Source: Saussurea involucrata
Lineage: Eukaryota; Streptophyta; Magnoliopsida; Asterales; Asteraceae
Length of the DNA: 64,000 bases
NCBI GenBank assembly: GCA_033807775.1
Contig: CM066321.1
Span: forward strand, 250,654,422-250,718,421
Direction of reading: 5' to 3'
The notes under the pieces are model-generated. The model was not told the DNA's origin and made no database searches. It saw only the letters and a program-made list of their open reading frames with translations. A program made the translations under genes and the position numbers. Within the stretch, counting starts at the first letter, position 1. Each line of letters opens with the position of its first letter. Below are positions 10,158 to 20,711 of this stretch, piece by piece.

Positions 10158-10769
10158 ACCACCTGTCAGGATCGAATCTTAACAAGATTAACAATACTTA
10201 GAATTCAGAATTAAAGAATCTGCGGAATAGAACTTTAATTCACACAATCAAAGAGCAATATATCAGAAAACACACAGCTGTTTGTTTTCACTAATTTGAC
10301 TCACAAGCTTACAATCAAACCTCAATCTTGATGAACAGGCTCAATCAAGACGACTTCTACTTCTCTAGAAATAGGGTTCTAAACCTTGAGGTTAATTCTC
10401 TCTAAACACAATCGAATTCTGTATCTCACGTATACGTAATGTGTATTTCTCTCTCTCGAATAGCTATCTATAAACATCTTTTTATACACAATAAGTACAA
10501 GATAACTATAAAAAATAAATTGATCTTCTGAATCTTCTTTAAGCATATCTTCATTCATTCCACGTTTATCTCCAAAATCTTCGCATCCCAAACTTATCAC
10601 ATCAGCAGTATTAATCTTCATTCAGCATGAGCAGTACTAATATTCTCCAGCAGCACTAATTCATTCCAGCAGTATTAATTTGTTCCAGCAGCATTAACTT
10701 GTTTAGCAGTACTAACTCATTCCAGCAGCATTAACTTGATTAGCAGTACTAACTTGACTAGCAGTACTA
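10150..10769 (-). repeat. Diverged LTR plus primer-binding-site fragment inside gag of element C
   Basis: From 10164 to about 10769 the sequence matches element C's LTR from its end (GATCCTGACA on minus) into the U3 motif array, but with many more differences than the two terminal LTRs show between themselves, plus an extra motif copy near 10605. Bases 10150-10163 (GCTGATACCACC) match the primer-binding site next to the real 5' LTR. The U3 side breaks inside the motif array and joins gag at another motif copy. This is a piece of a different element copy, not one of C's own LTRs. Confidence 0.85.
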
Positions 10770-12979
10770 TCTGAGGTAGCAGTACTAACATTAGTGCTTT
10801 TGGGAACCCACATATTGACACATTCCTTTTCAGTCTGTTTTCTCATGTGGCTTTTGGATTTAGTTTGTTTCTTAGCCACATTATTCCTTGCAGGCTTCCT
10901 ATAACCAGAAGATTTTTGAAAACTTCTTTGAAAACTTTTCTTTTGGTTAATAGGATTGAAATAATAGTATTTGGCAAGATGATTCAATTTGCCACAGATA
11001 AAACAAGGTTTTGGTCTGTTAATCCTTTGCAGATCAACTCCTTGCTTTTGTGCCCACTGGTTATTCCAATTTCTTTGATTTCCCCTCTTTTTATCCTGTT
11101 TTTGGGTCTTATTCTCTTGAGATTTCTTGCAAGAACAATGTTCACAAGTATTAGAGTTCACAACAGTGGTCTGTGTATAATGAACTCCCTTTCCCTTTCC
11201 AGTCCTGTTCATCTCACTGTTCTTAACACATGGACTTACACATTCCTCACCAGATCCTTCTTTTTCAGCCTTCTCCACAACAACTACTTCATCTAATGGA
11301 TCTACTTCAGTGGCTCCTTTAGGTAAGTCCTTCTTATCCTTAGTTTCTAATAGGTCTGACTTAGGAGGGATGTAGTTGTTGTTGTAGGGTGGGGGTGTGG
11401 CATTGTACCCTAGGCCTGTTTTCAGCTTACTGTGGATTTGAGTATTTATTATGGTGTCCATGACTTTAGAGGCTTTTGAAAACTTTTCAACATCAAGTTT
11501 CACTTTCTCAAGCTCTCCTTTTAGTTTCTCACATTCTTCCCTAGACTCTTTCAGTTGGAACTCCAGATCACCCTTTTCACACTTCCAGTAGTTTGTATCA
11601 TAGGAGTGTTGAAGTTCATTGGCTTGAAAAGCCCTAATCTGTTCTTCAAACTTCTCAACAATTATTACATAGTCTTTTCTGTCCTTTTCTAATCTCTTAA
11701 GGTCATCACACATTCCCTGATTGTGATCTCTATACCTTTTAACAGTGTCTATACAAGCTTGAGAACAGAGATTAGATTTTACCTCAGTGGGAAGATCTGA
11801 AACTTCAGCCATAAGTGCTTGATTTTGGATGGCCTCTTCTGCTTGATCACTCCAATCAAATCCCATTCCTTGTTGAGAGACAAGAGCTTGAATAGAGTTT
11901 CTGTTTTGATTGGAGCTTCCAGCCTGAGTTTGTTGACGGCTGTTGTGAGATGTTCCACCTCTGCATTCCCTGGCAAAATGTCCCATCTTGTGACACTTGT
12001 AGCATTCAACTTTGGACTTGTCAAATCCAGCACCATCTTCTCTTCTTTGGGAAAAGCTGTTTCTCCCTGTCCTCTTTATGAATCTCTTCACCCTCATAGA
12101 CAGCATAGCCATCTGCCACTTGATATCCATCTCTTCAAGATCATCAGCATTAATCTGTTCTAAGTCATCATTAATCAATGAGGAATTAACATGACTAGAA
12201 AAGAAGGCTTCTAGTACTGAATCATTGATCTTTTCCTGATTAACTCCTCCAGCAGCACTAACTGATTCAGGGTTAGCAGTAGAATCAGGTGATGCTGAAA
12301 GAAGTGCAGCATTGTGTACATATCCAGAGGGCTTCTTTTTGGCTTCAACCTCTGCTTCAAAGACTCTAAGATCATTGTAAAGATCATCAAACTCTTTATC
12401 TTCCAGTTGGTCATTCTGTCTGAAGGACACAGTATACATTGTTCACTCTTCACCTAATGATCTTAAGAACTTTCTGTTAACATCATCAGCCTCCATCTTG
12501 ACTCCTACTGTGGCCAATTCTCCAATCAGCTTATTAAATCTATCAAAAGTTTGAGTCATAGACTCATTCTTAGTAGAAGTAAAGTTTTCATACTGCTGCT
12601 TGAGAATTGCCTTCTGATTCCTCTTGGTGCTTTTGGTGCCAGTGAATCTCTTTTCCAATGCATTCCACAGAATCTGAGCATCAGTGCAGTGATGAAATTG
12701 ATGCTGATATTCATTGGGGATAGCCAAAAGCAGAGTGCTTAAGGCCTTCATCTCTATTTGTCTGACTTTTCTCTCTGCATCCGTTTTTGGAGGAGGTCTT
12801 TTGCCATCTGTTCCAGTTCTTCCTTCAGCACACGGACCATTCTCTATGATATCCCAGATGGAATAATCAGTAAGCAGAATGTACTGCTTGATTCTAATTA
12901 TCCACATGTCAAATTCATTGGGTCTGAGCATGGGAACCTTAGAAACAAGAGTACTGTTTGATTCAAAAGAGTTGTCCAT
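10770..12979 (-). pseudogene. gag of element C (nonsense codon and chimeric insert)
   Basis: The frame starts at ATG 12979. Residues 1-178 are a UBN2-type gag domain (LLLAIPNEY, WNALEKRFTG, TFDRFNKLI, FLRSLGEE). TGA at 12443-12445 then interrupts, where a Trp is usual, and the frame continues at 12442. Further on come a CCHC knuckle CYKCHKMGHFAREC (near 12000), a long coiled-coil segment (about 11480-11700), and a second knuckle CFICGKLNHLAKYYY that has lost its last Cys. The visible part ends NMWVPKST followed by Ser/Thr/Ala/Val repeats encoded by the element's motif. At about 10769 the LTR fragment intrudes; gag resumes at 9907. Confidence 0.82.
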
Positions 12980-13006
12980 AATGATTGTAGAATTCTAAGA
13001 AACACA

Positions 13007-13019
13007 GGCTCTGATACCA
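13007..13019 (-). other. Primer-binding site of element C
   Basis: TGGTATCAGAGCC on the minus strand, complementary to the 3' end of initiator Met tRNA, two bases from the LTR end GATCCTGACA. It fixes 13022-13752 as the 5' LTR. Confidence 0.92.
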
Positions 13020-13021
13020 CT

Positions 13022-13752
13022 TGTCAGGATCGAATCTTAACAAGACTAATAATACTTAGAATTCAGAATTAAAGAATCTGCGGAAAAGAACTTTTATTCA
13101 CACAATCAAAGAACAATATGTCAGAGAACATAAACTGTTTGTATTCAATGCTTCGACTCACAAGATTACAACCAAACCTCAATCTTGATGAACAGGCTCA
13201 ATCAAGATGACTTCTACTTCTCTAGAAATAGGGTTCTAAACCTTGAGGTTAATTCTCTCTAAAAAACAATCGAATTCTGTATCTCACGTATACGTAATGT
13301 GTATTTCTCTATTATCAATAGCTATCTATAAACATCTATTTATACACAATAAGTACAAGATAACTATCAAAAATAAATTGATCTTCTGAATCTTCTTTAA
13401 GCATATCTTCATTCATTCCACGTTTATCTCCAAAATCTTCGCATCCCAAACTTCATTCAGCATGAGTAGTACTAATATTCTCCAGCAGCACTAATTCATT
13501 CCAGCAGTATTAATTTGTTCCAGCAGCATTAACCTGTTTAGCAGTACTAACTCATTCCAGCAGCATTAACTTGATTAGCAGTACTAACTTGACTAGCAGT
13601 ACTAACTTGATCCAGCAGTACTAACTTGACTAGAAGTACTAACTTGATCCAGCAGTAGTAACCATTGCATAAGCAGTACTAACTTTGATCTGGCAGCACT
13701 AATGTAGTTCTGGCAGTACTAATCATACTTAGCAAATCTTCAGTTCCCAACA
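13022..13752 (-). repeat. 5' LTR of element C
   Basis: Ends TGTTGGGAACTG ... GATCCTGACA on the minus strand; TSD cattt follows at 13753-13757. It has 14 motif copies (13465-13730) and a TATA box at 13337-13344. Confidence 0.92.
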
Positions 13753-16064
13753 CATTTGATTTCAAAACTTCCAAAATTTCTTTTTCAATTGATCTTTTAA
13801 GATTTTCTTCTGAAGAGATGGGTTTAAACTCAGGAGCTTTTGCAGATAATTTCTTTTTAACATCTATCATACAGACAAAAGCGACCTGTGTTTGAGTCTC
13901 TGGTTTACCAAACTTAAAGATACCAATCTGATCTTGTGTTTTCGGATATTTCTTTGGTTTGATTCCTCTATTGACAGAGGTTGAAGATGATGAATCTGTG
14001 TTTTCAAACCACACATTGATCATCTTCGTATGTTTCCTCAAATGAGGTTCTTCAGAGATTTTAACCCTTTTACTTACAGAGAGTAAGTTTGGAAAAATTG
14101 GTTTATTTGTTTTTCCTATCACAAACAGAGAAGACAGAGGTTTGAGTCTTTTGCCTTCAACACCTAGAGTAATATCATCGTACCCTATACCTCGTCTTCC
14201 TATTTGTGAGTTTACTTTCTCATACACCTTCTGTGCATCTTTATAGTTTTTAAGTAAAACTTCTCTTCTGAGTAGATCTTGCCAAAGTACTTCTCTCTCT
14301 TTTTGAAAGTATTCTTTGAGAGCTCTTATGTCAGTTGTTTCACTCCTAGAAACTGAAACCTCTTTTGTTTTGATTTTTAAAGCAGAGGTTAATTCAAAAA
14401 TTTGCCTTTTTAAAGGATCTATATTATTTCTCCAATATTTTTCTACTCTTTCCTTTTCTTCAAAAATTTTGGCTTTTTCTTGACTGAGAAGCCTTACTTC
14501 TCTCTCATTAAAAGTGAGTCTTATTTGAATGCTTTCATTTATCTCTTTTAGTTCAATCAGTTCAATGTTAAGTTTAATTGAATCATTATCTACAGATGTA
14601 GTACAAGAGGTAGAGTTTGAAATGGATACCTCATTGTCAGTGTCGGAGTCGACTTATGCCATGCCACAGAACAGGGCATTGGTGGTGAATTCATCATCAG
14701 AGGTAGAGTCTGACTCGAAGTCCTCCTTGTTTGCTTCAGAATGCCCTTTGTTCGCCATTAGGGATTTTTGCGCATAATATTCAGCCTTCTTTTTGTAAAA
14801 AGCTGAGTCCTTCTGTGGGAGATTTTGTCTACTTCTGCATTCTTTTGCGAAATGGCCTGGCTTGCCGCAGTTGAAACAACCTTGATAAGTGTTTCCAGAT
14901 CGATCATCGGACTTCTGTTGATCTCCACCTTTCTCTGTTCGGCATTCGTTTGCGTAATGACCAGGCTTACCACATTTGTAGCATTCTTGTGTGTGGCCTG
15001 CCTTGTCATCTGACCTCTGTCGGTCATTTTCTCTGTAGTTTTTATCGTTCGACCTCTGTCGGTCACTTCTGTAGTCTGACCTCTGTCGGTCACTTGATTC
15101 TTCTCTTCTTCCATCATCTCTGGTTGTCTCTGCTATATCTGTCATTTCCAAAATTTCTTTGGTTACCTTTGAACTCTCTTGTCAATAGAGCCAATGATTT
15201 AGCTAATGACGCAAGAGTTATTTCTTCCTCTATCAGCTCGTCTTCTTCGCTACCAACCATCACTATCTTCTTCTTCTCCTTCTTCTTCTCCTCTGTTGCT
15301 CTCTCATTTCTTGGTCTCTCTGTAGCCTCTGTTGATTTACTACCCAATGCGTATGGTGCAATGGCTATTGTTTTAGCCTGTGCTATTTGAGGCTCTTGTG
15401 CAGCTAGTGTTCCATAGAGATCAGAGAGTGTCCATGAGTCTAGATCTTGGTTTGTTTGTAAAGACATAGATAATTGAAGCCACTCATCATTCAGGCTCTT
15501 TAGAAACATGACGTTATTTTCTTCTGAGGTTCTGTGAATGCCAGACTTTCTGCATTTATTTATGAGAGAGTTGAACCTGTCGTACGTCGTTTGCAGAGAT
15601 TCTGTTGAAGAGGCTCTGAATGCATGATATTCATTTATGTACCGTGCCCTTCGGTTCTTCTGTGTTTTAGCACCCCCTTCCAATTGTCTTTCTAATTCTT
15701 TCCAAAGATCGTGCGCAGTTTCGCATGCATCTAAGGATTGAAAAAGTTCGTTGGGGATAGCCATTATCAAAATTCTTTTTGTTTTCTGTGCAACTTCATC
15801 TTCTGCCTTATCTTCATTTGACCATTCTTCTTTTGGCTTCTGTTTTTGATGTTCAGGGATTTCAGGAGATTCAGCAGTAGCTGGTACACGTGGTACTACT
15901 ATCATGGGAACAGGAGGAAGGTTGTAAAGATATTGTACTAGATTTTTTTCAGTACCCTCAAAGAAATGAACCATTCTTATTTTCCATTGAGGATATTCAT
16001 CTCGTAGGAGAGTAGGAGGCTTGGTGAGTGAACCAGCAGTAAAGAAGTTGTTTGTATTTGACAT
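13753..16064 (-). pseudogene. gag of element B (frameshift, nonsense codon, interrupted by element C)
   Basis: The frame starts at ATG 16064. Residues 1-300 are a UBN2-type domain (QWKIRMVHFFEGTE, LWKELERQLEGG, YDRFNSLINKCRKSG, FLKSLNDEW). Near 15120 a frameshift moves into the frame carrying a Lys/Arg/Asp/Ser-rich stretch with DRQRSD repeats and two CCHC knuckles (CYKCGKPGHYANEC, CFNCGKPGHFAKEC). A TAA at 14654-14656 interrupts the same frame, which then continues as a coiled-coil-like segment (14620-14230) and a basic segment with RRGIGYDD, the GIGY block also seen in element D gag. C is inserted at 13753. The repeated DRQRS codons (GACCGACAGAGG) echo the CAGAGG dyad of this element's LTR. 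Confidence 0.8.
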
Positions 16065-16260
16065 TGTTAAGGTTCTGAAAAGATAGTATGATTAAAGAGT
16101 ATGAGTCTGATGATCTGGAAAGTTTTATGGGTTTGAACAGTTCCCAGAGTACACTTTAATGGAGTTTCAACCTAGAAATGAGGAATAGGTTAAAAGAGGA
16201 ATGATGTCTATCACCAATCTTGTAATAAAGAGGATCACTTGATATTGAAAATCAAGCTTT
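16065..16260 (-). other. Untranslated leader of element B
   Basis: Between the primer-binding site and gag. No ORF or repeat is seen. Confidence 0.5.
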
Positions 16261-16273
16261 GCTCTGATACCAA
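16261..16273 (-). other. Primer-binding site of element B
   Basis: TTGGTATCAGAGC on the minus strand beside the LTR, the initiator Met tRNA type. Confidence 0.88.
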
Positions 16274-16274
16274 T

Positions 16275-17116
16275 TGTTGGTTCTCGTTTTGCTTATACAA
16301 GATTGTCAGATCTATTAGTTCGAGTTTATGTTTGATGCGGAAGCGTATTTGAAGAACTAACAGATATGTTTGATAGATTTAGAACACAATATAAATAAAC
16401 AGTGAACAGGAAATAATATCTCAAAGTTTACTGAATATATATATATATATCAAGAACAGATTTAAGAACAGTGAGTAAGCAAAGCTTTAAAACAGATATG
16501 ACTCTTAAAGTGTTTAAGTTGTGTGTTCTTGTGATGTTTTTCTCTCTTGTTTTCTTGTTTTTATATTTCTGGATTAGGAAGAACTCAACATGAGTCTTCC
16601 TTTTATACTACTCAAAGGGGACCATAAAGCATGAGCTACTATTCAGAACGGGCGGTATGAATAGTTGGAAGGATGGCATGAATAGTTGGATGTGCTGTAT
16701 TGCATTTAATGCAGCAGACGTCTATTATGTACTAAGCCCTATTGGGTCCACTCAGATTTTGACACGTTGAAGTTGGACAGGGTACGTTGCCATGCAAGTT
16801 GATGAACAGGTCCAGGAATAGTAGCAAGATATTATAAATATCTTTTAAGTCTTTGTTGAAGACCGCAGAGGCTCTGTGAAGTGTCACAGAGGTTCTGCGG
16901 TTTGTTCCTTAGAAGAGCAGTTTTCACCGGATTCCGAGTCTTTGGTCTTCTTTGAGCGTATGACAGGGCTTCTGTAGGACGCCTCTTTAGCTTCTGTAGC
17001 TTCTCGACCTTGATCTCTCGGTAAGTTCGGCAGAGCCTCTGTAAGAGGCTTTCTTCACTTAGCCTATTTTTCACTACTTCTAAATACTTCTATGATTAGG
17101 AAGATTGAAGCTAACA
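16275..17116 (-). repeat. 5' LTR of element B, with a 38-base near-palindrome
   Basis: The LTR is 842 bp, TGTTAGCTTC ... ACCAACA on the minus strand. It contains a near-perfect inverted repeat at 16863-16900 (CCGCAGAGGCTCTGTGA against its complement) and other CAGAGG/CTTCTG blocks between 16900 and 17060. A (TA)n tract lies near 16435-16450. The solo LTR at 33993-35113 is the same family with the same palindrome. Confidence 0.88.
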
Positions 17117-19198
17117 CACACTCGTGAGTTAAACGGGTAACGTAGATTAAACGGGGACTTAGTACGATAGAGAAAGCTCAAAGTCTTACAACATGCACAA
17201 AACATACATACCATAGAGCATAAGCAAGTATAACAAGATTAGTATTTCCAAGAAAACGAGACAACCAGTGCGTAAAATAATTGTAGTAACAACATGCTTT
17301 TCACCCCAAAATATGTAAAATATTAAAAAGGAGCTGTGATAACTCACTTGATGCGCGATGGAATTCCGAGAATCTCTCACAAAATACCTCGGTGTGATCC
17401 TACTTCGAACCTACGAACGTAAGGTCACTAGTGAGTTTTAATCTTAAGGGTTCGGTAGGCTAACTATCCAAATCGTCATAAAATGCCCTTTTATAAATTT
17501 ATTTAGTGTTTGAATTTTTGTTACCTTTCAAAATAATATATGCATGTCAACAAATAACTGAGATTTTATCATAGAAGTGGTAGATTTACATCATAAATAA
17601 TTATATAGAAATAAAGTTGCTTTTAAGCCACTTTTGAGATTATTCTTTTGCTGTCCAGATTTAGGTGCCACTTTCTGTCCACTTTTGGATATCTTCCAGG
17701 GGTATTTAGGTCAAGATATTTTATGTCCAAATAACTTAATGTGTTAGGAAACTTTTGAAATAATATTCATAATTTTTAGAGGTGATTAAGTACATGAAAT
17801 AATTCTTGACGTAAAATCACGACAAAAAGCTTTGAAGTTTGCGCACTGTTTTTGTGAAACATGTTTGAAGGTCGAAATCTTTGAGTTTTTGAGTGAAACT
17901 ACTTTGGTTTGATACCTAACTCATAAAAATAATTTCCAGAAAAAGAATCACCCAATTTGGAGTATTATTGAGTGAGATATGACTTTTTGAAGAGAGAGAT
18001 AGAAATCTGGCAGTAAGCTGTCAAAACTAGTCTTTATACATGTACATCCCTTTTGTCTTTTTATCAAGATTCTTATTCTTCTTGCATGCAATCCAACTTG
18101 ACTCATCCCCATACAGATATTTTCAGTTCTAAAACATATTTTTAAGCCATTTAAACCACATGCATGCTATTTATCAACTCATCTTTTGTAGAAATTTGAA
18201 AATGGGTCTTTTTGAAGATTTGTTGGGTGTTTATGCCAAGAACTTCTTCATGCAACTTAAAATACTAACTTTTTGGCACATGCATGTTGATTAAAACATG
18301 TTTTTAGTGAAATCAAAGAGCTTTTCATACAACTTTTGGATCAAAAGTATAGATCTTCTTATGCAAGTTAAGAGCCCATCTTTGATCTTAACATAGGTTT
18401 GATCATGGATTAACCGTCTTTTTAACAACATGCAAGTGTTATGGTGGTAAATCTGCAAACAGTAAGATGTATGAAGATGTTTCTTAACAAACTTTAAAGA
18501 AGATGAAGAAGAAGAAGATAATTGCTTAAGAAAAGTGCAAAAGTTAAGAAAAGGGTGTGTGTGGATTTCATCCAACACGCATGCATTTACCTTAGGATAC
18601 TTGAATCACTTGAAGGAGAAGTGTTTTAGTGGCTGAAAAGTGATGGTTTTTGGTGGTGCTTCTTGAGAGAAAATAGAGAGAAATAGAGAGAAAAGTCTAG
18701 TGTGAGAAATTAGAGAGAGAGAGAGAGAGAGAGAGAGGTAGGTTGCAAATGATGAGAGGAGTGGAAAAATAAAGAAGAGAGGGGAGGGTTATGGTGATGG
18801 TATGGCCGGCCAAAGGGGGGGGGGATGCGGTGGTGTGATGTGAAAATACGTCAAATCCTTGTCTTTTTGATTTATTTTCAAACATGCAAAAATGTTCTTT
18901 TAAATTTGAATTTTAAACAACACTTTAAATTTTAATGGTAAAGGTTTTGATATCATTTAAGTTGAAGTAATTTAGGTTACTAAATATATATATAATTGTG
19001 ATATAAATATTTTTTAGGTTGGCATTTTATGAAATTTATGGATAATTCCCTAAATTGAGGGGTTTCTAGGCAAAAATTCTTAAATTTTTCCTACCGTACT
19101 GAGTTTGCTGCTAAATTGGACTGTGTGACTCATGACATAAATATTGGATATGCTTAGGCTAATTCAAACCTGAAACGCTTTCCAGACGGCTGTCACAG
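17117..19198 (-). repeat. 3' LTR of element E (part left of element B not visible)
   Basis: On the minus strand it starts TGTGACAGCCGTCTGG right after the polypurine tract. From 17574 rightwards it matches 22722-22854 plus 28800-30305. A (GA)n tract lies at about 18712-18736 and a G run near 18817. It holds no ORF; short frames here are noise. Confidence 0.82.
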
Positions 19199-19211
19199 TC
19201 TCCCCCGGTTA
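19199..19211 (-). other. Polypurine tract of element E
   Basis: AACCGGGGGAGAC on the minus strand, adjacent to the LTR start TGTGACAGCC. Confidence 0.8.
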
Positions 19212-19231
19212 AAAGAATTTCGTCCCGAAAT

Positions 19232-20080
19232 TCAAGAGTTACCAGCTTTAATCGGTTTGCTAGTAAAAAGATGAGGATACTTATGCATCATGTAATCCTC
19301 TCGTTCCCAAGTGCACTCAGGCCCACGCCTTGTGTTCCAATGGACTTTTACTATCGGAATCTTGCTTCTCTTAAGACGTTTGACCTCCCTATCAAGTATC
19401 TCAATTGGTTCCTCCACGATGTGCAGCTTATCGTTGATTTGGACTTCTTCCAAAGGCACTGTTATCGCTTCGTCGGCTAAGCATTTCTTCAAGTTTGACA
19501 CATAAAACGTGTCATAGATAGCACTTAGCTCCTTTGGCAAATCCAGCTTGTTTGCCACTGGACCAATTCTTTCTGTGATCTTAAATGGTCCAACATACCG
19601 AGGGCTCAACTTTCCTCTTTTCCCAAACCGGATTGTTCCCTTCCAAGGGGATGCCTTTAGAAAAACTCTATCTCCAACCTGAAATTCTAACGGCTTCCTA
19701 CGATTGTCCGCATAGCTCTTCTGACGATCTTGAGCTGCTTTAAGCCTATCTCTGATGATTGCAATCTTGTCGGTGGTTTATTGAACGATATCCGGACTAG
19801 ATAGTTGTCTATCTCCAATCTCCGACCAACAAAGAGGTGATCGACACTTGCGTCCATATAGAGCTTCATATGGCGTACACTTAATACTGGTGTGATAGCT
19901 ATTGTTGTAGGAAAACTCAACTAACAGCAAGTGGTTATCCCAACTTCCTCCAAAGTCTATCACACATGCCCGAAGCATGTCCTCCAACGTCTGAATGGTT
20001 CACTCACTCTGGCCATCCGTTTGAGGATGATAGGCCGTGCTCAAATTCAATTGCGTACCCAACACTCTTTGAAGTGATTT
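19232..20080 (-). pseudogene. Integrase C-terminal part and chromodomain-like end of element E pol
   Basis: In one frame, from about 20080 down: HPQTDGQSE-type integrase end, LEDMLRACVIDFGGSW, YEALYGRKCRSPLCW, then SPRYVGPFKITERIGPVA and, at the C-terminus, a chromodomain-like block (LDREVKRLKRSKIPIVKVHW ... TWEREDYMMHKYPHLF). In-frame stops lie at about 19999-20001 and 19778-19780. The chromodomain-like tail marks the chromovirus (Tekay) lineage, where it is thought to guide integration to heterochromatin. The frame differs from the integrase core upstream. Confidence 0.82.
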
Positions 20081-20711
20081 GCCAAAACCGAGATGTGAAA
20101 CGGCTATCTCTATCTGATATGATGGAAATTGGGACTCCATGTCGCGTGACGATTTCCTTGATGTAGATCTGAGCAAGCTTCTCCATCTTATAGTTTTCCC
20201 GAATAGGCAATAAATGTGCAGACTTCGTAAATCGATCTACTATAACCCAAATCGAATCGTGCCCTCTTGCAGTTCTCGGAAGTTTGGTTATAAAATCCAT
20301 AGTGATTTGCTCCCATTTCCACTGGGGAATCTCTGGTTGTTGCAGCAACCCATATGGCTTTTGGTATACAGCCTTGACCTTTGAGCAAGTTATGCATTTC
20401 CCTATATACATGGCAATATCCTTCTTCATTCCTGGCCACCAATAGTACTCCCTTAAATCCTTGTACATCTTATTTGCTCCTGGGTGAATTGAGTACCTAG
20501 ATTTATAAGCCTCCTCCAAAATCATTTCCCGTAGTTTGTCAGCCTTTGGGACCCATACTCTGTCATTAAAGTAACGTACTCCATCAGTCTTAGTTTCAAA
20601 TCTAGTCTCTAAACCATGAAGAGTCTCGTCCTTCAGGTTTTCAGACTTCATTGCTTCGATTTGAGCTTCGAGAATCCGAGTCTTTAAACTTGTTTGAACC
20701 AGCGTTCCCAA
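20081..20711 (-). pseudogene. Integrase N-terminal and core segment of element E
   Basis: The frame shows the H2C2 zinc-binding block (SIHPGANKMYKDL, YWWPGMKKDI, CITCSKVKA) and the catalytic core start (WEQITMDFITKLP, WVIVDRFTKSAHLLP, ISDRDSRFTSRFW). A frameshift near 20080 leads to the next segment and another near 20700 separates it from RNase H. Core Asp residues are visible in MDF and SDRDSRF. Confidence 0.82.

Larger units (their letters stand above)
1901..13752 (-). mobile_element. Element C: complete young Sirevirus-like Copia retrotransposon
   Basis: Full-length element of 11.85 kb on the minus strand, flanked by the TSD cattt at 1896-1900 and 13753-13757. The LTRs are 731 bp (5', 13022-13752) and 788 bp (3', 1901-2688). 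In their first 210 aligned bases I count three differences, which suggests recent insertion; most of the length difference comes from extra motif copies in the 3' LTR. Gene order is gag, pol (protease, integrase, RT, RNase H), a repeat-rich spacer with a promoter, and a third ORF. A chimeric insert (9908-10769) lies in gag. Gag and pol each carry one nonsense codon and the third ORF two, so this copy is not autonomous, though the RT and integrase motifs themselves look intact. Confidence 0.92.
1536..17116 (-). mobile_element. Element B: Copia retrotransposon, 5' part, split by element C
   Basis: On the minus strand this element has, in transcription order, its 5' LTR (16275-17116), a Met-tRNA-type primer-binding site (16261-16273), a leader, and gag (16064 to 13758, then 1900 to about 1516). 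Its pol and 3' LTR would lie left of the window. Element C interrupts gag with a perfect 5-bp TSD. A solo LTR of the same family sits at 33993-35113. The gag carries a UBN2-type domain, two CCHC knuckles and a coiled-coil tail, the layout usual for Sirevirus-like Copia elements. Confidence 0.75.

Noticed and set aside
10164..10769. Ordinary nested solo LTR inside gag
   Set aside because: It lacks the U3 end, has no TSD, and is flanked by a primer-binding-site remnant and an inverted third-ORF piece, so recombination fits better.
13007..13019. tRNA gene fragments at the several TGGTATCAGAGCC sites
   Set aside because: Each lies within a few bases of an LTR end and is only 13-18 bases long: primer-binding sites, not tRNA genes.
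18712..18736. (GA)n microsatellite as a GAGA-type regulatory element
   Set aside because: Present at a different length in the other LTR of element E and without nearby TATA support; a simple repeat is enough.
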